A stretch of 64,000 nt of DNA from Xanthomonas bonasiae (GTDB taxonomy: Bacteria; Pseudomonadota; Gammaproteobacteria; Xanthomonadales; Xanthomonadaceae), in assembly GCF_017163705.1 (NCBI RefSeq), contig NZ_JAFIWB010000029.1:1-64000 (forward strand). Direction: 5' to 3'. Each line of letters begins with the position of its first letter. Position 1 is the first letter of the stretch. This document shows positions 55,278 to 64,000 of the stretch, in pieces. Below the pieces are notes generated by a model that saw only the letters and a program-made list of their open reading frames with translations, did not search any database and was not told the origin of the DNA. The translations under genes were made by a program, and so were the position numbers.

Positions 55278-55305
55278 AACGCGGCGCTTGCGCCGCGTTT
55301 TTTTT
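55278..55305 (+). terminator. Intrinsic terminator after the THX gene
   Basis: AACGCGGCG-CTTG-CGCCGCGTT followed by a run of eight T: a 9-bp stem with a T tract, 25 bp after the stop codon. Confidence 0.95.
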
Positions 55306-55338
55306 GCCTCGAAAAAACGCGGCAGGGTGCAGCTTAAG

Positions 55339-55397
55339 CCCCTCTCCCCCCGGCGACCGAAGGAAGTCCCCGTGGGAGAGAGGGGTTGGGGTGAGGG
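55339..55397. repeat. Left half of the CCCTCTCC palindromic repeat
   Basis: Nearly identical to the left half of the element in mfd (5885-5945), differing at a few bases. Here it stands alone at the end of the ClC gene. Confidence 0.92.
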
Positions 55398-55428
55398 GCC
55401 GGCGCGAAGCGACTCGCGGAGTCGGCGC

Positions 55429-56826
55429 TCAGCGCGGCGGATCGTCCTCGCCGCTGTCGCCGGCCAGGTCGGTGGTCAGCGGCGTCGGCTCGGGTTCGGG
55501 CTCGGCGACGCTCGGCACCGCCAGCAGGTGTTCGGCCAGGCCGCGATAGATCGGCGTGCGGCACACCAGCGCCGAGGCGCCGCGCGCGATCAGCACCGTG
55601 GCCAGGATCGGCAGCAGCATGTCGCTGCTGTCGGTCAGTTCCAGCGAGATCACCGCCGAGGTCAATGGCGCCTGGGTGACGCCGGTCAGATAGGCGCACA
55701 TGCCGAGCAGCACGAAGGTGCGCGGATCCACGTCCGGCATCAGCACCGCCAGGTTGTGGCCGACGCCGGCACCGACCGCCAGCGCCGGCGAGAACAGGCC
55801 GCCGGGAATGCCGGCCACGTACGACACCAGGTTCGCCAGCAGCTTCATCAGCCCGAACTCGTGGCCGACGCTGGCGTGGCCCTGCACCAGGCTGCGCGCC
55901 TGCTCGTAGCCGGTGCCGAACGCGCCGTTGCCGAAGATCAGGCCCAGCGCGACCAGGGCCAGGCCGCAGGCCGCGGCCAGCAGTACCGGATGGCGGGCGC
56001 GCAGCGCGCCCAGCCAGCGCGGCTTGCCGGCGACGGTGGCCAGCACCATGCGGCTGAACGCGCCGCCGAGCAGGCCAGCGACCACCCCGCACAGCACGAT
56101 CGCCAGCCACGCCCGGCCCAGCGGCAGCGCCGCCGACACCTTGCCGAAGTAGGTGTAGTTGCCGAGCAGGCCCAGCGAGATCACGCCGCCGACGATCACC
56201 GCGGTCAGCAAGGTGCCGGAGAAACGGTGTTCGAAGCGGCCGCTCAGTTCCTCGATCGCGAACACCACCCCGGCCAGCGGCGTGTTGAACGCCGCGGCGA
56301 TGCCGGCGGCGCCGCCGGCGAGCAGGAAATGCGAGGCCTGGCGCGGATCGCGGAAGCCGAACCAGCGCCCGAGCACGTACATCAGGCTGGCGCCGACGTG
56401 CACGGTCGGGCCTTCGCGCCCGACCGAGGCGCCGCCCAGCAAGGCCAGCGTGGTCAGCAGCAGCTTGCCGGCGGACACGCGCAGCGACAGGTTGGTCTGC
56501 CGGAAGGCGTCGTCGGGCCGTTCCAGCGCGGCGATCACCTGCGGGATGCCGCTGCCACGGGTGGGGCGCAACACGCCGTTGGTCAGCCAGGCGAGCAGCG
56601 CGAACACGCTCGGCGTGAGCAGCAGCGCCCACCACGGCGAGTGCGCGATGATGCGCTGGAACAGGTGGAAGGCCGCGTCGCTGGCCTTGGCGAACACGAT
56701 CGCGACCAGCGCCACCGCGACCGCGCCGCCCCACAGCACCGCGCGCTGTTTCCAGCTCTCGTGCGAAAGCAAAGGGCGTAGGCGATGGCGCATGCGCGGC
56801 GGCGGCACGGGATCGGGCGACTGCAT
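55429..56826 (-). CDS. ClC-family chloride channel/antiporter
   Basis: 465 residues with ClC selectivity signatures: GSGIPQ (91-96), GREGPTVH (136-143, with the gating Glu138), and GIPGGLFSPALAVG, plus about 10-12 hydrophobic helices. Similar to the EriC/ClcA family. Start MQSPDP at 56826 follows a longer open frame whose upstream residues do not fit. May aid acid resistance. A Glu/Pro-rich C-terminal tail is variable. Confidence 0.92.
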   Translation of the reverse strand: MQSPDPVPPPRMRHRLRPLLSHESWKQRAVLWGGAVAVALVAIVFAKASDAAFHLFQRIIAHSPWWALLLTPSVFALLAWLTNGVLRPTRGSGIPQVIAALERPDDAFRQTNLSLRVSAGKLLLTTLALLGGASVGREGPTVHVGASLMYVLGRWFGFRDPRQASHFLLAGGAAGIAAAFNTPLAGVVFAIEELSGRFEHRFSGTLLTAVIVGGVISLGLLGNYTYFGKVSAALPLGRAWLAIVLCGVVAGLLGGAFSRMVLATVAGKPRWLGALRARHPVLLAAACGLALVALGLIFGNGAFGTGYEQARSLVQGHASVGHEFGLMKLLANLVSYVAGIPGGLFSPALAVGAGVGHNLAVLMPDVDPRTFVLLGMCAYLTGVTQAPLTSAVISLELTDSSDMLLPILATVLIARGASALVCRTPIYRGLAEHLLAVPSVAEPEPEPTPLTTDLAGDSGEDDPPR

Positions 56827-57020
56827 GCGCGGATTGTCGCATGCGCGCCATCGCGTGGGCCTGTCGCCTCGTCCACACATTCATGCCCGGCGCAGTGTGG
56901 CGTTGCGCGCTTGGGCACGTTATTCCGTCGAACGCGGGCGGTGACGACGCGGTCTGTGCCGTCGGCAACGTGGCGTGGGAGTGACTCGGCAAGGGTTGCG
57001 AAGCGCTGCGGACGCAGCAG

Positions 57021-57152
57021 CCCCTCTCCCATCGGGAGAGGGGTTGGGGTGAGGGTCCGGCGGCACGGGCGATCCGATACGCCAGAATTTCCAGGCTTCG
57101 CCCGTACCCTCATCCGCCCCTTCGGGGCACCTTCTCCCACAGGGAGAAGGGA
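57021..57152. repeat. Composite palindromic repeat, intergenic copy
   Basis: Left half 57021-57056, right half 57106-57152, with about 49 bp between. Same order and orientation as the copy inside mfd. It occupies most of the 384 bp between the ClC gene and ogt, which holds no gene. Confidence 0.9.
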
Positions 57153-57210
57153 GCGATCGTCCTGCACCGCGGTGCGCTCAGTTGTTTTCGGGGGACAGCC
57201 GCGCCGTGGT

Positions 57211-57727
<517 letters not shown>

Positions 57728-57735
<8 letters not shown>

Positions 57736-59203
57736 CGGGAGTCTCCTCGGGTGGATCGCCGGCCAGATGCCACAGGTGCAGCACGGCATAGGCGCGCCAT
57801 GGCCGCCAGGCCTGCGCGCGGGCGTCGGTGGCGCGTTCGCTCAGGCGCGCGCCGTCGGCGCCGAGCATGCGTTGCAGGACCAGGTCGCCGGCCGGGAACG
57901 CATCGGGCTGACCGAGCGCACGCAGCGCGATGTAGTGCGCGGTCCAGGCGCCGATGCCGGGCAGGGCGGTGGCGCGTTCGACGAAGTCGGACAGGCGCTG
58001 ACCGGCGCGGAACGGCAGGCGTCCGTCCACCACCGCCGCGGCCAGCGCGCGGATCGTGGCGGCGCGCGAGCGCGGCAGGCCGATCGCCTCCAGCGGCGCG
58101 TCCAGCAGGTCCTGCGGCGCCGGGAACGCGCGGTCCAGGCCGGACGGCTGGCCGGGCCGCTGCGCGCCGTGGCGCTCGACCAGGCGCGCGGCCAGGGTCG
58201 CCGCGCCGGCCACGCTGACCTGCTGGCCGAGCACCGCGCGCACCGCCACTTCGAAGCCGTCCCAGCCGCCGGGCACGCGCAGTCCCGGGCGCCGCGCGAT
58301 CGCGCGCGCCAGCAGCGGCTCGGTGCCGAGCGTGGCGTGCACGGCGCGCAGGTCGGCATCCAGATCGAAGATGCGGCGTACCCGCCGCACGATGTCGGGA
58401 ATCGCGCGCGGATCGGCCGCGGCGATCTGCAGGCGCAATTCGTGGCGCTGCGGATCGGCCTCGACGCGGATCCTGGTGGAGGCGTCGAGCGGGCCCAGCA
58501 CGCGCTCGTAGCTGGCCTCGCCGATGCGCTCGATGCCGGGGATCGCGCGCTTGCGCAGGAACGCCAGCATGGCCGCGAAATCCAGCGGCGGGCGGTAGCC
58601 CAGGCGCAGCAGCAGGTCGCCGCCGGGCACCTCGGCGCGCTGTTTGCGGATCGCCGACGGCGGCATGCCGCAGCCCTCCAGGAACGCGGTGTTGAAGCGC
58701 CTCAGGCTGTTGAAACCGGCTGCCAGCGCCACCTGGGTGATCGGCAGCGCGGTCTCGGTCAGCAATTGCTTGGCCAGCAGCAGGCGCCGCGTCGCATGCA
58801 CCGCGGCCGGGGTGGCGCCGAGCTGGGCGACGAACACGCGCTGCAACTGGCGCGCGCTGAGCCCGACGTCGGCGGCGAGCCGTTCGACGCTGGCGTCCTG
58901 CAGCGCGCCCTCGGCGATCAGCGCCAGCGCACGCTGCACCGATTCCTCGCCCAGGTGCTGTTGCGCTTCCGGCGACAGCTCCGGCCGGCAGCGCAGGCAC
59001 GGACGGTAGCCGGCGGCGGCCGCGGCGGCGGCGCTGGGGTAGTAGCGCACGTTGCTGCGCTTGGGCGGCGGTGCCGGGCACACCGGCCGGCAGTAGATGC
59101 CGGTGCTGCGCACGGCGGTGAAGAACACCCCGTCGAAGCGCGCATCGCGGGACTGGCGGGCGCGGTCGTACAGGTCGTGATCGTCGGGCGTGGTGTGCGG
59201 CAT
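57728..59203 (-). CDS. Bifunctional Ada-type regulator / AlkA 3-methyladenine glycosylase
   Basis: 491-residue fusion: N-terminal Ada methyl-phosphotriester domain with zinc Cys38, 42, 69 and 72 (the same numbering as E. coli Ada), an AraC-type HTH (about 90-190), then AlkA with the GIGAWTAHYIA helix-hairpin-helix and catalytic Asp440 (AGDLVLQ). The Ada C-terminal O6-methylguanine domain is absent, its role taken by the adjacent ogt gene. Such AdaA-AlkA fusions occur in many bacteria. Cys38 as methyl acceptor suggests autoregulation of the operon. Confidence 0.93.
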
Positions 59204-59393
59204 GCGGCCAGTCTAGTCCGCGCCGGCGCGCCGGACTCGCCGTTTTCGGACATGGATGCATCGGCCCCGGCATGGGTGCATGCGGATGCCGCTGTGGGGG
59301 ATGCCTGCGGTTTAGGCGCAGTTGGGAACCGAATGCGTATCGGCACTAGACTAGCGACGCGCACCTTCGAAAGCGCCGTCTCTTCCTTCGCGG

Positions 59394-60476
59394 ATGTCCT
59401 GCTTGCCTCTTCCGTCAAAAACCTGGTGGCTGTCGTTGTGCTGCGTCGCCCTGTTGTCGTGTCAGCAGGGCGCGCCATCCGCCGGCAGGACCGTGGCCGA
59501 CAGCCCGCCCGGCGACGGCGAGCACATGGTGTCGGTCGGCACGCCGCCGCCGGCGCCCGCGCCGCGGCCTGCGACCACGCCCAAGCCCGATCCCGACGTC
59601 TGGGACCAGGCGGCGCTGGAGAACGGCGAGGCCTTCGTCAGTTGCGACACCGACTATGCGGCCGAGGCCGGCGACGGCGAGGCGTTGGCCGGGCTGGACC
59701 GGCCGACGATCGAGGCGGCGCTGGCGCCCTGCCGCGAGCGCGGCCTGCTGCGGGTGCGCTACGAAGGCAAGATCAACGCCGGCTTCGCCGAGATGGTGCG
59801 GCGCCTGGCCGAGGTCGCCGCGCACGCCGGCATCGGCAAGCGCGTGCTGGACCTGGATTCCAGCGGCGGCCAGGTCGAGGCCGCGATCCGCGCCGGCGAT
59901 GCGATCGGCGAGTCCGGCTGGACCATCTGGGTGCGCGAAGGCTCGATCTGCCACAGCGCCTGCGTGTTCGTGCTCGCCGCCGGCGACAACCGGCTGATCT
60001 CCGGCAAGGTCGGCATCCACCGCATGATGCGGATCAGTTCCACAGCGACTTCGCGCGCCGAGCTCAATCGCGAACTGCAGGAGGTCTACGGCAACGTCAA
60101 GGACTACCTGGAGCGCAACGGCGTGGCGGTGGCGGTGGCCGACCTGATGATGACCGTGCCCAATCGCAGCCTGCGCCTGCTCAGCAGCGACGAACTCAAG
60201 CAGTACGGGCTGGACGGGACCAACGCGGTGCAGGACGACCTGGAGCGGATCAAGCAGCTGCGCAAGTGCGGCGACGATTTCGTGCGGCGCAAGGACGCGT
60301 TCCTGATCGCCTTCGACCACGAGTGCAAGGCCAAGGGCGTGGACCTGGAGACGCTGACCGCCTGCGGCCAGGCGCTGAAGCAGCGCTTCGGCTTCCCCGA
60401 CCAGGCCTGCCCGGCGGAGAGCCCGCTGTCGGAAATCGACGTGGCCACGCTGCCGCTGGCCTCGCCCGGGGCCTGA
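59394..60476 (+). CDS. Lipoprotein with ClpP/SppA-like fold (COG3904 type)
   Basis: 360 residues. The signal peptide has a lipobox ALLSC (Cys23), followed by a Pro-rich linker, then a ClpP-like domain with VLDLDSSGGQVEAAIRAGDAI (about 151-171), a nucleophile-region ICHSACVFVLAAG (Ser188) and IHR (His209). COG3904-type proteins are predicted periplasmic proteases or peptidase-like proteins. Envelope localisation is inferred. Divergent from the ada-alkA gene. Contains several extra Cys that may form disulphides. Confidence 0.75.
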   Translation: MSCLPLPSKTWWLSLCCVALLSCQQGAPSAGRTVADSPPGDGEHMVSVGTPPPAPAPRPATTPKPDPDVWDQAALENGEAFVSCDTDYAAEAGDGEALAGLDRPTIEAALAPCRERGLLRVRYEGKINAGFAEMVRRLAEVAAHAGIGKRVLDLDSSGGQVEAAIRAGDAIGESGWTIWVREGSICHSACVFVLAAGDNRLISGKVGIHRMMRISSTATSRAELNRELQEVYGNVKDYLERNGVAVAVADLMMTVPNRSLRLLSSDELKQYGLDGTNAVQDDLERIKQLRKCGDDFVRRKDAFLIAFDHECKAKGVDLETLTACGQALKQRFGFPDQACPAESPLSEIDVATLPLASPGA

Positions 60477-60563
60477 ACGCCGGTTGCGCGCTGCGCCCGG
60501 TGTTCACGCGCCAGGCACCGCGGCGGCGCTAGCGTCCGCGTCATCCACTTCGGGAGCAGGCGC

Positions 60564-60824
60564 ATGGCGATCGGAACCAGGCTGATGGTGCGGCTCTATC
60601 TGCCGCCGGCATTGCTGGTGCTGGGTGGTTTTGTGGCCGCCGAACTGCTGCTGCACTTCGCCAGCGGCGCGCATGCGCAGATCCTGGCGCGCATCGCCTC
60701 GCTGCTGAGCCTGGCCGGCCTGCTGGGCGGCACCGCCTGGGCCCTGGGCGTCAGCTGGCATGCCTGGCACCGGCAGCGCTATGCGGTGCCGGTGACCGCA
60801 ACCGCGCCGGGCGAGGAGCCATGA
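60564..60824 (+). CDS. Small two-TM membrane protein
   Basis: 86 residues with hydrophobic segments at about 10-27 and 40-62 and a basic end of TM2 (HAWHRQRY). GGGAGC precedes the ATG. Unknown family; it lies in a run of small envelope genes. Confidence 0.6.
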   Translation: MAIGTRLMVRLYLPPALLVLGGFVAAELLLHFASGAHAQILARIASLLSLAGLLGGTAWALGVSWHAWHRQRYAVPVTATAPGEEP

Positions 60825-60892
60825 GCGTCGCTGCGCAGGCGCGCGTGGCCGGCGTAGACTGCGGCCCCCGCCGTCACCGCGCTGCCTGAGCG

Positions 60893-61453
60893 ATGCCCAT
60901 GCCGTTGTCACTTCGCCTGTTCCCCGCGTTGCTGGGCGCTGCCGTGTTCGCTGCGGCGGCGCAGACCGCACCGACGCAGAGCGTCCCCGCGCAGTCCGCG
61001 CCGGCCGAGCCAGCGGCGCCCAAGCCCGCCGCCGCGAAACCCGCCGCGGCCAAGCGTGCCGATCCTGCCGCGCCGGGACCGCTGTCCAAGCAGGATGCGC
61101 AGATGGCGCAGGCCGGCCTGCGCGCCGCGCAGCTGGTCGACGCCGGACGCAGCGGCGAGCTGTGGGATGGCGCATCCGCGGTGGCCAAGAAGGCCGTCGC
61201 GCGCGATGTGTTCGTGCGCCAGGTCGATGCCAGCCGCGCACGGCTCGGCGCGCTGCTCGGCCGCGGCGTGGCCAGCGTGGCGCGGGTGCAGTACGCGGCC
61301 GGTTCGCAGGTGCCGCCGGGGGTCTACGTCAACATCAGCTTCCCCAGCCGGTTCGCCAACGCGCCGCAGCCGGTGCGCGAGCTGGTCTCGCTGCGCCTGG
61401 ATGAGGACAAGACCTGGCGCCTGGTCGGCTACCACGTCGGTCCGCCGAACTGA
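60893..61453 (+). CDS. DUF4019-like secreted protein
   Basis: 186 residues: signal peptide ending about AAAQT, an Ala/Pro-rich linker (about 25-62), then a globular part with LRAAQLVDAGRSGELWDGASAVAKK, FVRQVDASRARLG and YVNISFPSRFAN...RLVGYHVGP, matching DUF4019. Periplasmic or secreted, function unknown. ATG 60899 is also possible. Confidence 0.75.
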   Translation: MPMPLSLRLFPALLGAAVFAAAAQTAPTQSVPAQSAPAEPAAPKPAAAKPAAAKRADPAAPGPLSKQDAQMAQAGLRAAQLVDAGRSGELWDGASAVAKKAVARDVFVRQVDASRARLGALLGRGVASVARVQYAAGSQVPPGVYVNISFPSRFANAPQPVRELVSLRLDEDKTWRLVGYHVGPPN

Positions 61454-61503
61454 CGCGCACGCGCGCGTCGCTCCTTAGTTTTTCGCAACCGACCGAGGTG
61501 TCG

Positions 61504-61893
61504 ATGAGTATCGAAATCCGCATGCTGGCCTGGGCGATCCTGCTCGGGATCGTGCAACTGCTGCTGGCCGCCGCGTTCGTCACCGCGCAGCGCGGCCTGA
61601 AGTGGAATGCCGGCGCGCGCGACGCGACGCTGCCGCCGCCCGGCGGCGTCGCCGGGCGCCTGGACCGCGCGCTGCGCAACTTCCTGGAGACCTTCCCGTT
61701 CTTCGCCGCCGCGGCGCTGGCGGTGGTGGCGATGGGCAAGGGCAGTGCGCATACCGCGCTGGCGGCGCAACTGTATTTCTGGGCACGGCTGGCCTATGTG
61801 CCGTTGTACGCGGCGGGCGTGCCCTATCTGCGCAGCCTGGTGTGGGTGGTGTCGCTGTGGTCGATCCTGCAACTGGTGTGGGCGCTGGTCTGA
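61504..61893 (+). CDS. MAPEG family membrane protein
   Basis: 129 residues with four hydrophobic segments; RNFLETFPFFAAAALAVVAMG and the FWARLAYVPLYAAGVPYLRS signature fit the bacterial MAPEG family (YecN-type) of membrane glutathione/eicosanoid proteins. The role in bacteria is unknown. A GTG at 61498 is an alternative start; the ATG has a GAGGTG nearby. Confidence 0.85.
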   Translation: MSIEIRMLAWAILLGIVQLLLAAAFVTAQRGLKWNAGARDATLPPPGGVAGRLDRALRNFLETFPFFAAAALAVVAMGKGSAHTALAAQLYFWARLAYVPLYAAGVPYLRSLVWVVSLWSILQLVWALV

Positions 61894-62013
61894 GGCTGCG
61901 CGCATCGCGTTCGAAGCGCGACGCTGCGACCGTTTGCCGCAGCGCTGATCCAGATCAATGCCGCGCGCCGCGGCGGGTTTATGCTGGCTGCGTCTTGGAC
62001 AGGAAGCGCAGCG

Positions 62014-63201
62014 ATGCATGTGGATATCGCCATTGTCGGTGCCGGCCCCGCGGGCCTGTGTTTCGCCCGGTCGCTGGCCGGTAGCGGCCTGTCGCTGGCG
62101 CTGATCGAGCCGCAGCCGCGCGCGGCCCTGGCCGAGGCCGCCTTCGATGGCCGCGAGATCGCGCTGACCCACGCCTCGCGCAGCTTGCTCGAGCAACTGG
62201 ACCTGTGGTCGCGGATCGATCCGGACGCGATCGCGCCGCTGCGCGATGCGCGGGTGATGAACGGCTCCTCGCCATTCGCGCTGACCTTCGCCGCCAGCCA
62301 GGACCGCCGCGGCGACCTGGGCTGGCTGGTGCCCAACCACCTGATCCGCCGCGCCGCGTTCGCCGCGGTGCAGGCGCAGCCGGGCCTGACCTTGCTCGAC
62401 GGCGTCTCGGTGCAGGCGCTGCGCAGCGACGACAGCCAGGCGCAGCTGCGCCTGTCCAATGGCCAGGCGCTGACCGCGCGCCTGGTGGTGGCGGCCGACA
62501 GCCGTTTCTCGACGACCCGGCGCATGCTCGGCATCGGCGCGCAGATGCGCGATTTCGGCCGCAGCATGCTGGTATGCCGGGTGCGTCACGAGCGCCCGCA
62601 CCACCACACCGCGTGGGAGTGGTTCGGCTACGGCCAGACCCTGGCGCTGCTGCCGCTGCACGGCAACCAGGCCTCGGCGGTGCTGACCCTGCCGCCGGAT
62701 CGCGCGCAGGCGCTGCTGGACATGGACGAAGCCGCGCTGGGTGCGGAGATCAGCGCCCGCTTCGAGCATCGGCTCGGCGCGATGACGCCGATCGTGCGGC
62801 CGCAGGTGTATCCGCTGGTCGCGGTGTACGCGCGACGTTTCGTCGGCAAGCGCTACGCGCTGATCGGCGATGCCGCGGTGGGCATGCATCCGGTGACCGC
62901 GCACGGCTTCAATTTCGGCCTGCAGAGCCAGGCGCGGCTGGCGCGCGCGCTGCATGCGGCCGCGGCGCAGGGCCGCGACATCGCCGCGCCGGCCCTGTTG
63001 GCCGGCTACGAACGCGGCCACCGCCTGGCCACGCGCCCGCTGTACGAAGCGACCAATGCGATCGCCGCGCTGTACACCGACGACCGCCTGCCGGCGCGCG
63101 CGCTGCGCAACGCGGCCTTGCGCGTGGCCGACCGGGTGGCGCCGTTCAAGCGCGCGATCGCCGCGCACCTGACCCAGCGCGCGGCGGTGGGTGCGCGCTG
63201 A
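62014..63201 (+). CDS. ubiM: Ubiquinone hydroxylase, UbiM-like (UbiH/UbiF/VisC family)
   Basis: 395-residue FAD-dependent monooxygenase of ubiquinone biosynthesis. N-terminal FAD motif GAGPAG (9-14), middle REIALTHASRSLLEQL, and the second FAD site YALIGDAAVGMHPVTAHGFNFGLQS near residue 285. The UbiM-type signature is RSMLVCRVRHE...HTAWEWFGYGQTLALLPL. UbiM hydroxylates at C5 or C6 in lineages such as Xanthomonas. AGGAAG precedes the ATG. Monocistronic. Confidence 0.88.
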   Translation: MHVDIAIVGAGPAGLCFARSLAGSGLSLALIEPQPRAALAEAAFDGREIALTHASRSLLEQLDLWSRIDPDAIAPLRDARVMNGSSPFALTFAASQDRRGDLGWLVPNHLIRRAAFAAVQAQPGLTLLDGVSVQALRSDDSQAQLRLSNGQALTARLVVAADSRFSTTRRMLGIGAQMRDFGRSMLVCRVRHERPHHHTAWEWFGYGQTLALLPLHGNQASAVLTLPPDRAQALLDMDEAALGAEISARFEHRLGAMTPIVRPQVYPLVAVYARRFVGKRYALIGDAAVGMHPVTAHGFNFGLQSQARLARALHAAAAQGRDIAAPALLAGYERGHRLATRPLYEATNAIAALYTDDRLPARALRNAALRVADRVAPFKRAIAAHLTQRAAVGAR

Positions 63202-63318
63202 GGCGCGGACCCGCGTGGGATGTTGGGAGGCATATCCGTTGCTCGGCGAGCCACAGCGACAGCCGAGCCGCCAGGCCAGCGCCACCGCAACGCTTCTTGC
63301 GCCTGCCTACATGCACCC

Positions 63319-63389
63319 TGTAGGAGCGGCTTCAGCCGCGACAGGGTGTCACCAGGAAAGTTCCGGTCGCGGCTGAAGCCGCTCCTACA
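63319..63389. repeat. REP inverted pair (GCGGC type)
   Basis: TGTAGGAGCGGCTTCAGCC with its inverse, after the UbiM-like gene. Confidence 0.93.
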
Positions 63390-63460
63390 AAAGGCGGTGG
63401 TGGCATGGCGGATTGATCGGCACGCGGATGCCGGCTGTCCTATTCGTTCGGCGAAGTAAT

Positions 63461-63528
63461 TGTGGGAGCGACTTCAGTCGCGACGGGCTCTACCGGTAAC
63501 GCCCGTCGCGACTGAAGTCGCTCCCACA
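63461..63528. repeat. REP inverted pair (GCGAC variant)
   Basis: TGTGGGAGCGACTTCAGTC with its inverse. The stem is GCGAC-TTCA-GTCGC: the changed pair is kept complementary with the standard REP stem. Confidence 0.93.
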
Positions 63529-63565
63529 AAAAATATCGTTGCCTGGGACCGATGCAGGAAAGCGC

Positions 63566-63904
63566 CTAGCGCTGCGGCGTGTCGCCGAGACGCCGTTCGT
63601 CAGCCCTGGCGATGAGTTGGGCGAGGGCGCCTTGCACATCGCCCGAGCGCTGCGCCGCTTCGATCGGCGCGATGGCCCAGGCGCAGTCGGCGTGGCGCAG
63701 GTGCAGGCGCCAGTCGCCGGCCCAGGCATCCAGCTCGTCCAGCCCCAGGAAGATCGCGCCGCCACGGTCGGCATGCCCGCCATGGATGGACTGCGCCAGG
63801 CACAGCGGCCGCGCTGCGGCCGGATCGACCAGCACTTCGTACACGTCGTGCAGCGGATCGTCCGCAGACGGCGCGATGTTGCGCATGCCGATGCTGATCA
63901 GCAT
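63566..63904 (-). CDS. Hypothetical protein
   Basis: 112 residues from the ATG at 63904 (MLISIGMRNIAPSADDPL). The frame is open up to 63976 with a TTG at 63946, so the true start is unsure. No family recognised. GLDELDAWAGDWRLHLRHADCAWAI suggests a compact fold with Trp-rich segments. A gene ending at 63963 lies upstream on the same strand. Confidence 0.5.
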   Translation of the reverse strand: MLISIGMRNIAPSADDPLHDVYEVLVDPAAARPLCLAQSIHGGHADRGGAIFLGLDELDAWAGDWRLHLRHADCAWAIAPIEAAQRSGDVQGALAQLIARADERRLGDTPQR

Positions 63905-63962
63905 GGCGCTGCTGCCGCGTCGTGCCACCGGGCAAGCGACGCGCAAGGCGCGCCGTCCATGC

Positions 63963-64000
63963 TCATGCCTTGCCGATCACCCGGATCTGCACGTCGTCCA
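63963..64000 (-). CDS. C-terminal end of an unidentified gene (cut by window edge)
   Basis: Only the last 11 codons and stop are seen, ending DDVQIRVIGKA. The stop overlaps an ATG (ATGA at 63963-63966) opening a short out-of-frame 21-codon frame. No product can be named. Confidence 0.45.
   Translation of the reverse strand, partial: DDVQIRVIGKA

Noticed and set aside
59355..59376. Ada box (AAAGCGCA-like) near the ada-alkA gene
   Set aside because: Only AAAGCGCC is seen, on the strand and position unsuited to the leftward promoter; too weak.

Overview
The window is a high-GC (roughly two thirds or more G+C), gene-dense chromosomal segment from a gammaproteobacterium of the Xanthomonadaceae, most likely Xanthomonas or a close relative. 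This is inferred from three things: many 67-71 bp REP-type inverted repeats (TGTAGGAGCGGCTTCAGCC type), a second intergenic palindrome family (CCCTCACCCC/CCCTCTCCC type), and the gene set itself (THX ribosomal protein with a Lys/Ala tail, UbiM-type hydroxylase, ZnuD-like receptor beside a MerC-like protein). I see no phage, insertion sequence, CRISPR array, rRNA or tRNA. It reads as core and lightly accessory chromosome.

Layout. 1-3.3 kb: a leftward chemotaxis operon (STAS protein, CheA, then a receptor with repeated HAMP-like units cut by the window edge). 3.7-7.4 kb: mfd, carrying an in-frame 195 bp palindromic repeat. 7.6-11.1 kb: an acetyltransferase, a CDF cation transporter, a DUF1963 protein and rlmJ. 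11.3-18.9 kb: signalling block with a QseBC/PhoPQ-like pair, a YgiW-like periplasmic protein, CreB-CreC, a 114-bp-period REP array, then CreD behind a CreB-type tag. 19-24.4 kb: a second tandem repeat, a GNAT-nitrilase pair, a DUF3616 protein, gltX and zur. 24.6-28.6 kb: two small unknown proteins, a sugar/H+ symporter of the FHS type and a cupin. 28.7-36 kb: a tripartite RND efflux operon flanked by two TetR regulators. 36-39.6 kb: MFS plus MarR, a YcaQ-like DNA glycosylase and an SMR exporter. 39.7-46.7 kb: a hydrolase and two convergent molybdenum-enzyme units, xdhC-mocA and paoABC-like. 47-52 kb: a TonB receptor and a DoxX-SDR-VOC operon with a divergent HxlR regulator. 52.3-55 kb: a divergent zinc unit (ZnuD-like receptor and MerC-like protein) with a Zur-box-like dyad between. 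55-64 kb: THX protein, a ClC transporter, an Ada/AlkA-Ogt alkylation-repair operon, a ClpP-fold lipoprotein, small envelope proteins, a UbiM-like hydroxylase and one more unknown.

Links between genes. CreB, CreC and CreD are present and the tag upstream of creD suggests CreB controls it separately from creBC. Zur at 23.9 kb probably acts on the 54.5 kb divergent promoter. XdhC and MocA-like proteins probably mature the PaoABC-like enzyme. The RND operon has a TetR gene at each end. No single new system stands out; the strongest unusual signals are the repeat element translated inside Mfd, the covarying REP family with its 3n-period array between creC and creD, and the regulatory tags.
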